From the NCBI GenBank assembly GCA_004195035.1, contig SGBD01000001.1, forward strand, positions 416,368-480,367: DNA of 64,000 nucleotides. Reading direction: 5' to 3'. The notes under the pieces were generated by a model. That model was given only the letters and a program-made list of their open reading frames with translations. It was not told where the DNA came from and made no database searches. Source of the stretch: Candidatus Acidulodesulfobacterium ferriphilum (GTDB lineage Bacteria > SZUA-79 > Acidulodesulfobacterales > Acidulodesulfobacteraceae). A program made the position numbers and the translations under genes. Below are positions 18,584-27,045 of this stretch, piece by piece. Within the stretch, counting starts at the first letter, position 1. Each line of letters begins with the position of its first letter.

Positions 18584-19423
18584 TTAACTTTGATGATGTT
18601 CTTTCGTATGGCATTCATAAGAAGCCTTTTCTTCTTCCTTATAAAATTTAAGCCTGTTCATAAGATTATCAAAATCAACCTTATGGCCGTCAAAGTCCGG
18701 TCCATCCACGCAGGCGAATTTGGTTTTTTTATCTACAAGCACCCTGCAAGCGCCGCACATACCGGTCCCGTCAATCATGATTGGATTTAGGCTGACGATA
18801 GTCTTAATAGACTTATCCCTTGTTAAATCGCTGACGGCCTTCATCATAATTACCGGCCCAATTGCAATAACTCTATCTACGGGTTCTTTTTTATCATCTA
18901 TAAGCTCTTTTAAAACATCCGTAACAATACCCTTTGTTCCGTAACTGCCGTCGTTTGTAGCAACTAAAAGTTCCGTACTGACGGCCCTCATTTCATCTTC
19001 CATTAACAAAAGGTTCTTGCTTCTCGCGCCTATAATAGAAATAACTTTATTCCCGCTCTCTTTTAAAGCCTTGGCGATAGGGTAAATTGCCGCTATGCCA
19101 AATCCTCCGCCAATGCAAACCACGGTCCCGAATTTAATGATTTCCGTAGGAACGCCCAGCGGACCAACCACATCTGCCAAACTATCTCCCACATTCAATT
19201 CGCTAAGCATATGCGTTGTTTTGCCGAGCGTTTGAACTAATATAGTGACGGTTCCGTCATTTTTGTCGGTTTTTGCAATAGTTATAGGTATTCTTTCTCC
19301 TTTTCCGTAAACCCTTAAGATGATAAATTGTCCGGGCAAAGCCTTCGAGGCAATATCGGGAGCCAAAATATTATATAAATTAATACCTTCCCCCATACTT
19401 TTTCTGCCAACTATTTCATACAT
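18584..19423 (-). CDS. nfnA: NfnA-type small subunit (ferredoxin-NADP reductase-like)
   Basis: Small subunit of the NfnAB complex, related to PyrK and SudB. An N-terminal FAD-binding barrel contains GQFIILRVYGKGERIPITIA, followed by the NAD-binding VVCIGGGFGIAAIYPIAKAL. The C-terminus has the [2Fe-2S] site MIDGTGMCGACRV...FACVDGPDFDGH, so Asp218 plus Cys223, Cys226 and Cys238 are available. An Asp plus three Cys is the ligand set reported for Nfn, which supports that choice over PyrK. The start is 26 bp downstream of the tRNA-Cys gene, so the two may be cotranscribed. Confidence 0.87.
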   Translation of the reverse strand: MYEIVGRKSMGEGINLYNILAPDIASKALPGQFIILRVYGKGERIPITIAKTDKNDGTVTILVQTLGKTTHMLSELNVGDSLADVVGPLGVPTEIIKFGTVVCIGGGFGIAAIYPIAKALKESGNKVISIIGARSKNLLLMEDEMRAVSTELLVATNDGSYGTKGIVTDVLKELIDDKKEPVDRVIAIGPVIMMKAVSDLTRDKSIKTIVSLNPIMIDGTGMCGACRVLVDKKTKFACVDGPDFDGHKVDFDNLMNRLKFYKEEEKASYECHTKEHHQS

Positions 19424-19449
19424 ATCGATCCCTCATAAGACGAATATTA

Positions 19450-19524
19450 TGGAGGCGGCACTCGGATTTGAACCGAGGTATAGAGGTTTTGCAGACCTCT
19501 GCCTTACCGCTTGGCTATGCCGCC
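19450..19524 (-). tRNA. tRNA-Cys (anticodon GCA)
   Basis: A 75-nt cloverleaf on the minus strand. The acceptor stem GGCGGCA pairs with TGCCGCC, with discriminator T and an encoded CCA. The anticodon arm AGAGGTCTGCAAAACCTCT gives GCA. The T-arm CTCGGTTCAAATCCGAG is perfect. It is immediately upstream of nfnA and roughly 100 nt downstream of an extended -10 promoter candidate. Confidence 0.97.
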
Positions 19525-19629
19525 GAAAAAATAAAATATCATAACTTTAATTAACTTTGTTGGATATGCTGCAGATTATTTAGCAGAACTCCCTTTCAGG
19601 AAATTGCGCCATATTCCATTAATGTATAT

Positions 19630-19638
19630 ATTATAGCA
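19630..19638 (-). promoter_or_regulatory. Candidate extended -10 promoter for tRNA-Cys and nfnAB
   Basis: On the minus strand the sequence TGCTATAAT is an exact extended -10 box (TGn plus TATAAT). The -35 region at the right distance, TTTTAT, is poor, as is usual for extended -10 promoters. It is the best promoter candidate in the 158-bp gap between the tRNA-Cys gene and the Ig-like gene. The predicted leader before the tRNA would be about 100 nt. Chance matches are frequent in AT-rich DNA. Confidence 0.4.
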
Positions 19639-19682
19639 TTTTTATTTTTTACATAAAATAAAAAATTTTGGTTACCCGTATA

Positions 19683-20765
19683 TTACTTGTATAAAAGAAG
19701 ACTTTTAGCCGGTATTTTATTTTTGAAAACCTTTGAAGGTTCCTTTATTTTCTTTAAAGCCAGTCCGATAGGTTTTGCGTATATAGAAAATGTTCCGACC
19801 CTGTTGAAAACAGTTTTTACCAGGGCAACGCCTTTATGAAAAGATTTAAAACTAAATACGGAGCTTCTTTCTATCCCCAGCCCGGAAATTAAGATAAGCT
19901 TTACTTCTCCCTTCGTTTTATTAATATTTCCGATAACATTATTATATCTATCTACGGAAACAATCTTAATTATAAAAGGTCTGCCGGCCGGAACCTTAGA
20001 GATATTGGTCGATATAAGGAACTTATCGAAACCTGAAGGCTTTATATCGATATTCTTGCTTATAAAAACATGGCTCTTTCCATCGTAATGCGCTTCAAAA
20101 TTAAGCTGGCTTATGCCTGCCCTATCGGAAATAAAACTAAACTTGCCTATCCCGTTTTTTATATAACCTGAAGGAATAACCCTTGGACGAATTTTAAAAT
20201 TATCGCCGGTAAGGTAAACCTGTATGTCGCCTTTAGGCATAAAGTTAACTGGATTGCCATATTGGTCTGCGGCATATACCTTAACATTAAACGGCTGTCC
20301 CGCCGTAACTTTTGCAGGGGAAACTATTTTTAAATCATGGAACGGGCCCGGCGACACTCTTATAGGCGAACTGGAATTACTAATTCCTTCAAATGATGCG
20401 GCTAAATTCATTTTTCCCGCTTTTTTATAAGAAAGATTAAAACTGACTACCCCGTTTTTAAATTCGGAAGCAGGAATATTTAAATGTTCTATATAATAAT
20501 TGCCGATAGTTACCCCGACATTTAACCCTTCATATTTAGCGGCAAAGTCTGTAATCACATTTCCATAATCGTCTAACGCAACGATTTTAATTTTAAATTT
20601 CCTTCCCGCTACAACTTCATGGGGAACGCTTATCCTAAAGGTATTCAACTTGCCGGGCATAATCGTAATGGTGGTAAAGGCAGATGCGTTGTTGAATAAG
20701 GAAAAACTAAATAAAAATAAAGCTGCCCAAAAAAATATCGCCTTTTTAATAGAATTAATATTCAT
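19683..20765 (-). CDS. Exported protein with three Ig-like repeats, function unknown
   Basis: A Sec signal peptide (about residues 1-29, hydrophobic AIFFWAALFLFSFSLF and a NASA cut site) is followed by three ~100-residue repeats. Each has the pattern AG-x-F-x-I/V-K-I/V-x2-x-D-x-Y-x-N-V/P: AGRKFKIKIVALDDYGNVI, AGQPFNVKVYAADQYGNPV and AGRPFIIKIVSVDRYNNVI. This is the look of bacterial Ig-like (invasin/Big-type) beta domains. No enzyme motif, sortase or autotransporter tail is seen. The ATG at 20765 has GAGGG 8 bases upstream; an ATG five codons earlier has none, so the later start is preferred. It follows the PilO-like/TPR gene by 48 bp. It probably acts in the periplasm or at the surface. Confidence 0.75.
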   Translation of the reverse strand: MNINSIKKAIFFWAALFLFSFSLFNNASAFTTITIMPGKLNTFRISVPHEVVAGRKFKIKIVALDDYGNVITDFAAKYEGLNVGVTIGNYYIEHLNIPASEFKNGVVSFNLSYKKAGKMNLAASFEGISNSSSPIRVSPGPFHDLKIVSPAKVTAGQPFNVKVYAADQYGNPVNFMPKGDIQVYLTGDNFKIRPRVIPSGYIKNGIGKFSFISDRAGISQLNFEAHYDGKSHVFISKNIDIKPSGFDKFLISTNISKVPAGRPFIIKIVSVDRYNNVIGNINKTKGEVKLILISGLGIERSSVFSFKSFHKGVALVKTVFNRVGTFSIYAKPIGLALKKIKEPSKVFKNKIPAKSLLLYK

Positions 20766-20813
20766 AATAGATTCCCTCATAAAATAATAGTGTAATAAAC
20801 TTATAACATATAT

Positions 20814-21908
20814 TTATCGTCCTTTTTCAGCGATATTTAAATAATATTTAATTTTATAATTTGAAGGATTTAACTCTAATGATCTGGCAAAATAATGCTT
20901 TGCTCTTAAAAAGTCTCCGCTACGCAAATAAATCAGCCCTAAAATAAAATTAATCTGCCATACATTTTTTTGCTTTAGCGCCTCTTTGCCATAAAGTAAA
21001 GCATTATTGTAATCTTTTTTTTCATAATTATCAAGAGCCGCATTTGACAAAGCCTGATAATTTGAAGGGTTTAGGGCTATAGCTTTTTTAAACATTTCGA
21101 AAGCCCTGCTATAATCTTCCCGTACAAAAAATGCAACTCCTTTTTTATTGTAATAATCGGATTTTTTTAGTTTTGCTTTATATGCCAACTTTTCATAAGC
21201 TTTATTGGAAATTTTTTCTTTTTCAATTTTCAATTTTTTACTTTTTACTTCCGGCGGATATTTCCTCGCAGATTTAATTTTTTTTACATATTTTTTAGAC
21301 GCGGCGGGAGCAAAAAAGGGGTTAATAGTTCCAAATGTTTGCGGGGGCGGGGTTAAATTGCGTTTATATTTTAAAATATGCGTTAAGACATCCGTTTTTT
21401 TTATAGCATATACGGATAAATCCGAATAAAACGAGACATAATCCCTGTTCGTTTTGTTTTTAATTAAAAATTTATTTAATTGGATTTTATCGTTATATTC
21501 CAATGTCTTTATAAATAAATAAATATTTTTAGGCTTCCCGTATCCTGAAATTTTAAAGGAATATATTTCTCTGTTTTTATGTTTTTTAAAATAGTTTAAT
21601 TTTACATAGCTTAATTTTACATAATATTTTTTGGAATCATTTAAAATTTTTGAAATAAAATATTGGTCGTTTTTATTAAAATAGTATCCATATCTAAGGG
21701 ATGGGATGCCTATTTCCTTTATTTTACCTATATTTTCGGCAATATCTTTTTGTATTATTTTTAAGTGATTAACTTTCTTGTCTATTTTAGAATTCATTTC
21801 TTTTTCTTTTTTAACGGCGTTTTGAAAAAAGAAATAAAAAATGAAAATAGAGATGATGAGAATTATTACAAGAATTAAATTAAAAATTTTTTTATTATTT
21901 GGATTCAC
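20814..21908 (-). CDS. Single-pass membrane protein with PilO/GspM-like region and C-terminal TPRs
   Basis: 364 aa. A single transmembrane helix (about residues 11-30) is followed by a short coiled coil. A segment of about 80-170 with YSFKISGYGKPKNIYLFIKT and a final LSVYAI resembles the ferredoxin-like domain of PilO/GspM pilus and secretion assembly proteins. A basic linker follows, then about three TPRs (about residues 255-364; GVAFFVREDYSRAFEMFKKA, ALDNYEKKDYNNALLYGKEA, GLIYLRSGDFLRAKHYFARS). The start is GTG at 21908 with no clear ribosome site. The Ig-like gene is next, 48 bp downstream. The PilO-like reading comes from topology and pattern, not strong identity. Confidence 0.7.
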   Translation of the reverse strand: MNPNNKKIFNLILVIILIISIFIFYFFFQNAVKKEKEMNSKIDKKVNHLKIIQKDIAENIGKIKEIGIPSLRYGYYFNKNDQYFISKILNDSKKYYVKLSYVKLNYFKKHKNREIYSFKISGYGKPKNIYLFIKTLEYNDKIQLNKFLIKNKTNRDYVSFYSDLSVYAIKKTDVLTHILKYKRNLTPPPQTFGTINPFFAPAASKKYVKKIKSARKYPPEVKSKKLKIEKEKISNKAYEKLAYKAKLKKSDYYNKKGVAFFVREDYSRAFEMFKKAIALNPSNYQALSNAALDNYEKKDYNNALLYGKEALKQKNVWQINFILGLIYLRSGDFLRAKHYFARSLELNPSNYKIKYYLNIAEKGR

Positions 21909-21991
21909 GGAAGCATTAAATTTAATTCGTTATTTTAATTTTAATATTAATATATCAATAATCTTTTAATATATTCAAGAATTTTAGTCAA

Positions 21992-22381
21992 TCAATTTTT
22001 ACGATATGATGCCATCGATGAAGAAGTTTCGTAAACATCGACTCTTGTTATTCTAATATCTTTACACTCATTGTATTCATTGAGACCGATTATTTTTTCA
22101 AGCTCTTCGTATATATATCTTGCAATATTTTCCGCAGATGGATTAACTTCTTTAAAAAAATCGAGTTCATTTATAAATTTATGGTCGAGTATTTCCATTA
22201 CCCCGTCAACATACTTTTTTAGCAATTTGAAATCGATAACTAAACCTATTTCATTCAATACATTGGAAGTAACCGTGGTTTCAACCCGCCAGTTATGTCC
22301 ATGAATATTTTCACACTTGCCGTTATATCCCCTGAGCGCATGGGCGGAAGAGAAACTCGATAATACTTTTAATTCATACAT
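21992..22381 (-). CDS. queD: 6-carboxy-5,6,7,8-tetrahydropterin synthase
   Basis: Converts dihydroneopterin triphosphate to 6-carboxytetrahydropterin in queuosine synthesis. The PTPS fold signatures are complete: zinc ligands His14, His27 and His29 (SSAHALRGYNGKCENIHGHN), catalytic Cys23, and downstream LVIDFKLLKKYV, LDHKFIN and NPSAENIARYIYEEL. At 129 aa it is standard. No other queuosine genes are nearby. It lies between the SurA-N-like gene (43 bp) and the PilO-like/TPR gene (83 bp) on the same strand. Confidence 0.93.
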   Translation of the reverse strand: MYELKVLSSFSSAHALRGYNGKCENIHGHNWRVETTVTSNVLNEIGLVIDFKLLKKYVDGVMEILDHKFINELDFFKEVNPSAENIARYIYEELEKIIGLNEYNECKDIRITRVDVYETSSSMASYRKN

Positions 22382-22424
22382 ATATTATACGGATATTTTA
22401 TAAAAATATTTAAATAAAATATAA

Positions 22425-23024
22425 TTAATAATTGTCATTAATTTCGATATCGGCATGTTTCCTTAGTCCTTGAATCCATGCTTTTAACTTGGACAGCAAC
22501 TCCTTGCTCTGTATTTTCTTTGCGTTATTAAAAGAAGTTATGCCATTTTCGGGACTATACGATAAAAAATGCAATCTTTCATAGATAAATTCTTTTTCGA
22601 GCAATATATTTTTTACATAATCAAAGAACATCATCGTATTAAATCCATATTTTTTTAAAAACACCTGAAATTGCATACTTTTACATACCGCCTTAAATTT
22701 TTTTTTGAAGCTTTTTATATAAGCGTCTATCTGGTTTTTTGATACTTTTATCATTCCGATTTTTTTTTCCTGCTCCAAAATTATTAATCTGTTGATATAA
22801 ATGTTCAAATTTCTTTTTAAGCTGCTTTTTGAGAATTTATGATTTAATTCATCGCATTTTAGCTCATTAATCTGGTTGACGCCGGCAGAAAAATATAATT
22901 CGTTCAATGTTACAGGCGTGCCGTTCACCGTTCCTGCAATTTCGTTTATTAAGAATCCATAGGAGTTTTTACACGAAAAAAGAAAAAATAAAAAAAAAGA
23001 ACTATATATCAGTTTTTTATACAT
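22425..23024 (-). CDS. SurA N-terminal-like exported protein without a PPIase domain
   Basis: 199 aa. An N-terminal export signal (LIYSSFFLFFLFSCKNSYG) includes FLFSC, which could be a lipobox. It is followed by NEIAGTVNGTPVTLNELYFS, the typical opening of SurA/PrsA-type chaperone domains, and then helices. The parvulin-type proline isomerase domain that normally follows is missing. It may be a periplasmic or lipid-anchored chaperone or holdase for envelope proteins. Its start is divergent from that of the histidine kinase, 44 bp away, which may indicate shared control. Function is inferred from family resemblance only. Confidence 0.65.
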   Translation of the reverse strand: MYKKLIYSSFFLFFLFSCKNSYGFLINEIAGTVNGTPVTLNELYFSAGVNQINELKCDELNHKFSKSSLKRNLNIYINRLIILEQEKKIGMIKVSKNQIDAYIKSFKKKFKAVCKSMQFQVFLKKYGFNTMMFFDYVKNILLEKEFIYERLHFLSYSPENGITSFNNAKKIQSKELLSKLKAWIQGLRKHADIEINDNY

Positions 23025-23068
23025 TTATTTTTATAGAAAATAATAACGATATAATATAAAATTTTAAT

Positions 23069-24364
23069 ATGAATGGTTTGCCCGCAATAATAGCTTTGAT
23101 TTTAATATTATCATTATTTATATTTTTTTTGTATATCTTTTTACAAAAAAAAATATATAAGGATATTCTAATAAAAAAATTTTTAACTAAAAATACGATT
23201 AGAGAATATGAAAAACAGGTAAATCTTTATTTATATATTCTAAATAATTTAAATGACGGCTTAACCATTGTGGATAAAGATAAGAATATATTATTCGTGA
23301 ATCCGGCTTTTAAAGACAATATAAGATCGGCTGCCTTTCCGTATAGCATTAAAAAATTTGAATTTTTGATAAGAAATTTTGAGATAAACAGCCTTGTCGA
23401 TAATATAATCAACAAAGATAATCTTGATTCTATCGAAAAAAGAATATCCTATTTCGATAAAGCTAACGAAAAAACGGTAAACTGCAGGGTATTTAAAATT
23501 AAGGATACCGAAAAATATGCCGTTATAGTAAGAGATGTAACATATCTGCAAAAAATAGAAAATATAAGATCGACATTCATTCAAAATATATCCCACGAAG
23601 TTAAAACACCGATTACCGCCATAATGGGTTTTGTCGAAACTTTAAAAAACGGCGCTATGGATAATCATGCTACCGGCATTAAATTCCTCGATATAATAGA
23701 ACACCACACAAAAAGGCTTAATTATCTTATAGACGATCTGATAACATTAACTAAAATAGAAACGGGAAGGGCGCAGATAAAATTAGAAAAAATTAACATT
23801 AAATCTTCGGTCGAACATTCCTTATCGCTGTTTGAAAAAGAAATAAAAGAAAAAAAAATAGACATAGTTAAAAACATAGGCAATGAATTATTTATTTCAG
23901 ACTTTTCTAAAATTAATCAGATTATAATAAATCTAATCCAAAATGCCGTTAAATATACCGAAAAGGGAGGAATTATCAAAATCGAAGGATCTATTCAGGA
24001 CGCCAAAACTGTCTATAACTTTATAGCCGGGGCTGAGGAGGCATCCATTTTATGGGATAACCTAGGTAGAGCCGAAACACATAAAGAATTCTTTTTCTTT
24101 TCTATCGAGGATACAGGTATAGGTGTGAGTTATACCAATCTTTTAAGGCTGGGAGAAAGATTTTTCAGGGTAAACAGTTCGCATACAACCGAATATAAAG
24201 GAACGGGGCTTGGACTTGCAATTATAAAGCACACGCTTAAACTCCTTAACGGCGCTGCCGTGCTTAAGAGCAGTCTGGGAAACGGCTTTATGTTTACATT
24301 TATGATACCTTTATCTCAAGATTACATTAATATTAAAGACGGGGAACAGGCCGCGCCGCTTTAG
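23069..24364 (+). CDS. Membrane-bound PAS-domain sensor histidine kinase (PhoR-like)
   Basis: 431 aa. One transmembrane helix (about residues 4-26) leads into a cytoplasmic PAS-like domain (about 55-155; NDGLTIVDKDKNILFVNPAF). The phosphoacceptor domain is FIQNISHEVKTPITAIMGF with His176. The ATPase domain shows an N box NQIIINLIQNAVKYTEKGG, G1 DTGIGV and G2 GTGLGLAI. There is no periplasmic sensor loop, so it would sense an internal or membrane signal. No response regulator is adjacent. It is convergent with mqnA, with which the 3' ends overlap by 4 bp, and divergent from the SurA-N-like gene. Confidence 0.92.
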   Translation: MNGLPAIIALILILSLFIFFLYIFLQKKIYKDILIKKFLTKNTIREYEKQVNLYLYILNNLNDGLTIVDKDKNILFVNPAFKDNIRSAAFPYSIKKFEFLIRNFEINSLVDNIINKDNLDSIEKRISYFDKANEKTVNCRVFKIKDTEKYAVIVRDVTYLQKIENIRSTFIQNISHEVKTPITAIMGFVETLKNGAMDNHATGIKFLDIIEHHTKRLNYLIDDLITLTKIETGRAQIKLEKINIKSSVEHSLSLFEKEIKEKKIDIVKNIGNELFISDFSKINQIIINLIQNAVKYTEKGGIIKIEGSIQDAKTVYNFIAGAEEASILWDNLGRAETHKEFFFFSIEDTGIGVSYTNLLRLGERFFRVNSSHTTEYKGTGLGLAIIKHTLKLLNGAAVLKSSLGNGFMFTFMIPLSQDYINIKDGEQAAPL

Positions 24365-25248
24365 GCAAAATTTACAAAATTTAATGCCGGAAAAGAATCT
24401 ATAAGCCTATTTTTATACAATAATTCACAATAAAGCTTAAATCCCGCAATTTCTCTTTCCCCAAAATCAAAGCTTAGGCAGTCTGTCCAGTAATTTATAA
24501 GTTCCTCATACGATATAAATTTATATTCATCGAGCTTCAATACAGATAAAGCCGCCTCTTTAAAACCGCGGGCAGCATTTTCTTTAGATTTTATAAGATA
24601 CCTATAAAGAATTTCGAATTCGATTTTCTTTTTATCATAAGCGTCTTTTCTTAATATAAATAACGCAAATACAAATGGAAAACCTGTAAATTTATACCAC
24701 AAATCGGCAAGGTCGTACGCAAAATAACCTTCCGGGATAAATTTTCTATATTTTAAAGCATTATTACCGATATGCAAAAAATTTTTGCCGTTCATTTTAC
24801 TGCCGTTAAATTCAGTTTTAAGCTCAAACTTATCGCTTGACGGCAGGGTAACAAAGTTAAGGTTATTAAAATCTAATTTATAAATTTCAACCAATAAAAC
24901 CTTTAATAAATTTAAAGAGGTTAATGTTTCAGGAGTTATATAAATAGCTTCGCCTTTGTTAAAATCTTCAATGGGTTTTTGGGAAAATAAATAAATGCTT
25001 TTTACTGTTTTTTGAGAGCTTATCGAAAGATCGGGAAATAGGACGGACGATTTATAATTTAAAATATAATAAGAGGAAGATGACGGGCTTATATCGATAT
25101 CCCCTAATTTTAGGCCTTTATTTAAAAAAGCGGGCGTTCCATAAATAAACTCCAGAAAATTTAATTCCGGATGAATTTTTATTTCCTTTTTTAAAAAATA
25201 ATAAATAGGATAAACATTAAGATAATTTATTTCACCGATATATATCAT
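24361..25248 (-). CDS. mqnA: Chorismate dehydratase MqnA (futalosine menaquinone pathway)
   Basis: Dehydrates chorismate to 3-enolpyruvylbenzoate, the first step of the futalosine route to menaquinone. It has the periplasmic-binding-protein-like MqnA fold: IGEINYLNVYPIYYFL at the start, then FIYGTPAFLNKGLKLGDIDI and SPSSSSYYIL, and later HIGNNALKYRKF and YDLADLWYKFTGFPFVFALF. 295 aa is normal. Its start overlaps the stop of the upstream HAD gene by 4 bp. The other mqn genes are not in the window. It implies menaquinone-based respiration. Confidence 0.9.
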   Translation of the reverse strand: MIYIGEINYLNVYPIYYFLKKEIKIHPELNFLEFIYGTPAFLNKGLKLGDIDISPSSSSYYILNYKSSVLFPDLSISSQKTVKSIYLFSQKPIEDFNKGEAIYITPETLTSLNLLKVLLVEIYKLDFNNLNFVTLPSSDKFELKTEFNGSKMNGKNFLHIGNNALKYRKFIPEGYFAYDLADLWYKFTGFPFVFALFILRKDAYDKKKIEFEILYRYLIKSKENAARGFKEAALSVLKLDEYKFISYEELINYWTDCLSFDFGEREIAGFKLYCELLYKNRLIDSFPALNFVNFA

Positions 25249-25904
25249 TTATTATTACCGTTCGGCATTAATCCGGAGATAGACATCGATATAAAATCAG
25301 GGTTAAACGATTGAAGTTCTTCATAGGAATGGTTTCCAGATGCAACGCTGAAAATGCGGATACCTGCATTCTTAGCAGTCATTATGTCTATAGGGGAATC
25401 CCCTACCAATATTGTTGAGGATAAAGAAATATTGGTTTTTTCAACTATTTTTTGAATCATTTCCGGGGAGGGTTTCCCCGGAAGTCCGTCATACACGCCA
25501 AAAACATAATCAAATAAATTGCCTATTTCCAAATGCTCCAGTAATTTCCTTGAAATCGAACCGGTTTTGTTTGTGGCTACATTTAAAGACTTTCCCTTTT
25601 TCTTAAAATAAATTAAAAGTTCTTTTACCCCGCCGATCAGCGAAGTTTTTTCAAAACAAACCTCTTTATATTTATTTCTGAAAACTTCGATCGCCTCATC
25701 CTGATTTTCCTTTCCAAAAAGCTCGCCCAAAAGGCCTTCGAGCGGAACGCCGACATAGGAGTTGGATTCTTGAAAAGTTATGGTTCTCCCCTGAAATCTG
25801 GAAAAAACTTCATCGAAGGCATCGTTAATAGCTTCAAAAGAATCGATTAATGTTCCGTCGAGATCAAAAATTATTGAATCAAATTTATCTAAAATTTTAA
25901 TCAT
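25245..25904 (-). CDS. HAD-family hydrolase, phosphoglycolate phosphatase-like
   Basis: 219 aa. HAD motif I FDLDGTLIDS (nucleophile Asp and general acid Asp) is at residues 13-22. Motif II is in NVATNKTG, motif III is Lys in PGKPSPEMI, and motif IV is VGDSPIDIMTAKNAG. An alpha-helical cap of type 1 lies between I and II. This is the Gph/PpaX pattern, so a phosphoglycolate phosphatase or a related small phosphatase is likely; substrate cannot be read from sequence. It overlaps mqnA by 4 bp and follows galT by 8 bp. Confidence 0.85.
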   Translation of the reverse strand: MIKILDKFDSIIFDLDGTLIDSFEAINDAFDEVFSRFQGRTITFQESNSYVGVPLEGLLGELFGKENQDEAIEVFRNKYKEVCFEKTSLIGGVKELLIYFKKKGKSLNVATNKTGSISRKLLEHLEIGNLFDYVFGVYDGLPGKPSPEMIQKIVEKTNISLSSTILVGDSPIDIMTAKNAGIRIFSVASGNHSYEELQSFNPDFISMSISGLMPNGNNK

Positions 25905-25912
25905 ATAGTTTT

Positions 25913-26998
25913 TTACTCCTTTAAAAATCCCCTCATAAATTCGGCAGTTTCTTCAGGTATCGCAGTATTTATGGACATTCCGGTTCCGATTTCAAAACCC
26001 GCTTTCATGGTAAGGCGTGGAATAATCCTCAAACTCCAGTGATAATAATCCTCTTTTTCGTCCGCTATAGGCGGATTGTTAAAAACAAAATTATAATCAG
26101 GGTCGTTCAGCGCATCGCGCATTCCTTTGAGAACTTTTTTTACGATAATTCCCAGAGCTTTAGTCTTGTCAACCGTCATAGAGGCAAAACATGGCTCATG
26201 CACAAGCGGCATTATCCATGTTTCAAACGGACTGGTAGAAGCAAACGGGTGAAAAACTATAAAATCGCCGGTTTGCAGGATAATTCGCCTGCCATCGACA
26301 ATCTCTCCCTGTATCATGTCGCAAAAAATACATCTGCCTATTTCGTCATAATAAAATCTGGCCTGAGAAATGTTATTTCTTAATGTAAGCGGAATAATAG
26401 GGGTCGCAATTATCTGGGAATGAGAATGGATTATGGATGTTCCCGCATTAACCCCGTTATTTTTAAATATTATAATGTATCTAAACCTTGAATCCCGGCT
26501 TAAACTTAAGTATCTGTCCCTATACATCAAAAATAGCTCTTGAACCTGCTTATCGGAAAAAAAGGGTATCATTTCATTATGCTTTGGGGTATCTATAACC
26601 ACCTCATGAGCGCCGATTCCGGGTTTGGTCCTGAAAATCTCCGTGGCTTTGGGGAAAAAATATCCTGTAAAATCGGTATTAAAAACTTTTGCATCCCCGC
26701 GTGATAAGAGGCTAACCTCGGGGCTAAGAGAAAGGGCCGCAAATTTATTCGGGATAACCCGAACCCACCAGCCTTTTGAGTTAGGATTTGTTCCCGGCGT
26801 CCTGTATGATTTAACCTCATTTGGAGAAAGATATTCGTTTCCTGAACAAAATGGACAATCCTCGGAATATTCTAAGGAGTTTGCGTTAATTTCTTTTTTA
26901 GACGGAGGAAAGGTGTCAAACTCGTGAGGCCTTCTCCTTCTTTCCGTAGCAATAATAACCCATTCCCTTGTTGTTGGGTCCTGTCTTAATTCTGACAT
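25913..26998 (-). CDS. galT: Galactose-1-phosphate uridylyltransferase
   Basis: HIT-superfamily nucleotidyltransferase exchanging UMP between UDP-glucose and galactose-1-phosphate. The N-terminus LRQDPTTREWVIIATERRRR and CPFCSGNE are typical. The active site HSHSQIIATP contains the H-x-H-x-Q with the nucleotidylated His. A second cysteine pair, CIFCDM, follows, then the C-terminal YYHWSLRIIPRL. 361 aa is normal. galE is in the same window but 23 kb away. It could also act on other sugar-1-phosphates. It probably shares a transcript with the HAD gene and mqnA. Confidence 0.93.
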   Translation of the reverse strand: MSELRQDPTTREWVIIATERRRRPHEFDTFPPSKKEINANSLEYSEDCPFCSGNEYLSPNEVKSYRTPGTNPNSKGWWVRVIPNKFAALSLSPEVSLLSRGDAKVFNTDFTGYFFPKATEIFRTKPGIGAHEVVIDTPKHNEMIPFFSDKQVQELFLMYRDRYLSLSRDSRFRYIIIFKNNGVNAGTSIIHSHSQIIATPIIPLTLRNNISQARFYYDEIGRCIFCDMIQGEIVDGRRIILQTGDFIVFHPFASTSPFETWIMPLVHEPCFASMTVDKTKALGIIVKKVLKGMRDALNDPDYNFVFNNPPIADEKEDYYHWSLRIIPRLTMKAGFEIGTGMSINTAIPEETAEFMRGFLKE

Positions 26999-27045
26999 CA
27001 GGCGTGCGATTAAATATTATATAATTTTTATTTTTCAAATATAAA

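Noticed and set aside
19525-19682. Small RNA or third tRNA in the gap before tRNA-Cys
   Set aside because: No cloverleaf or stable hairpin could be drawn; only a promoter candidate is seen.
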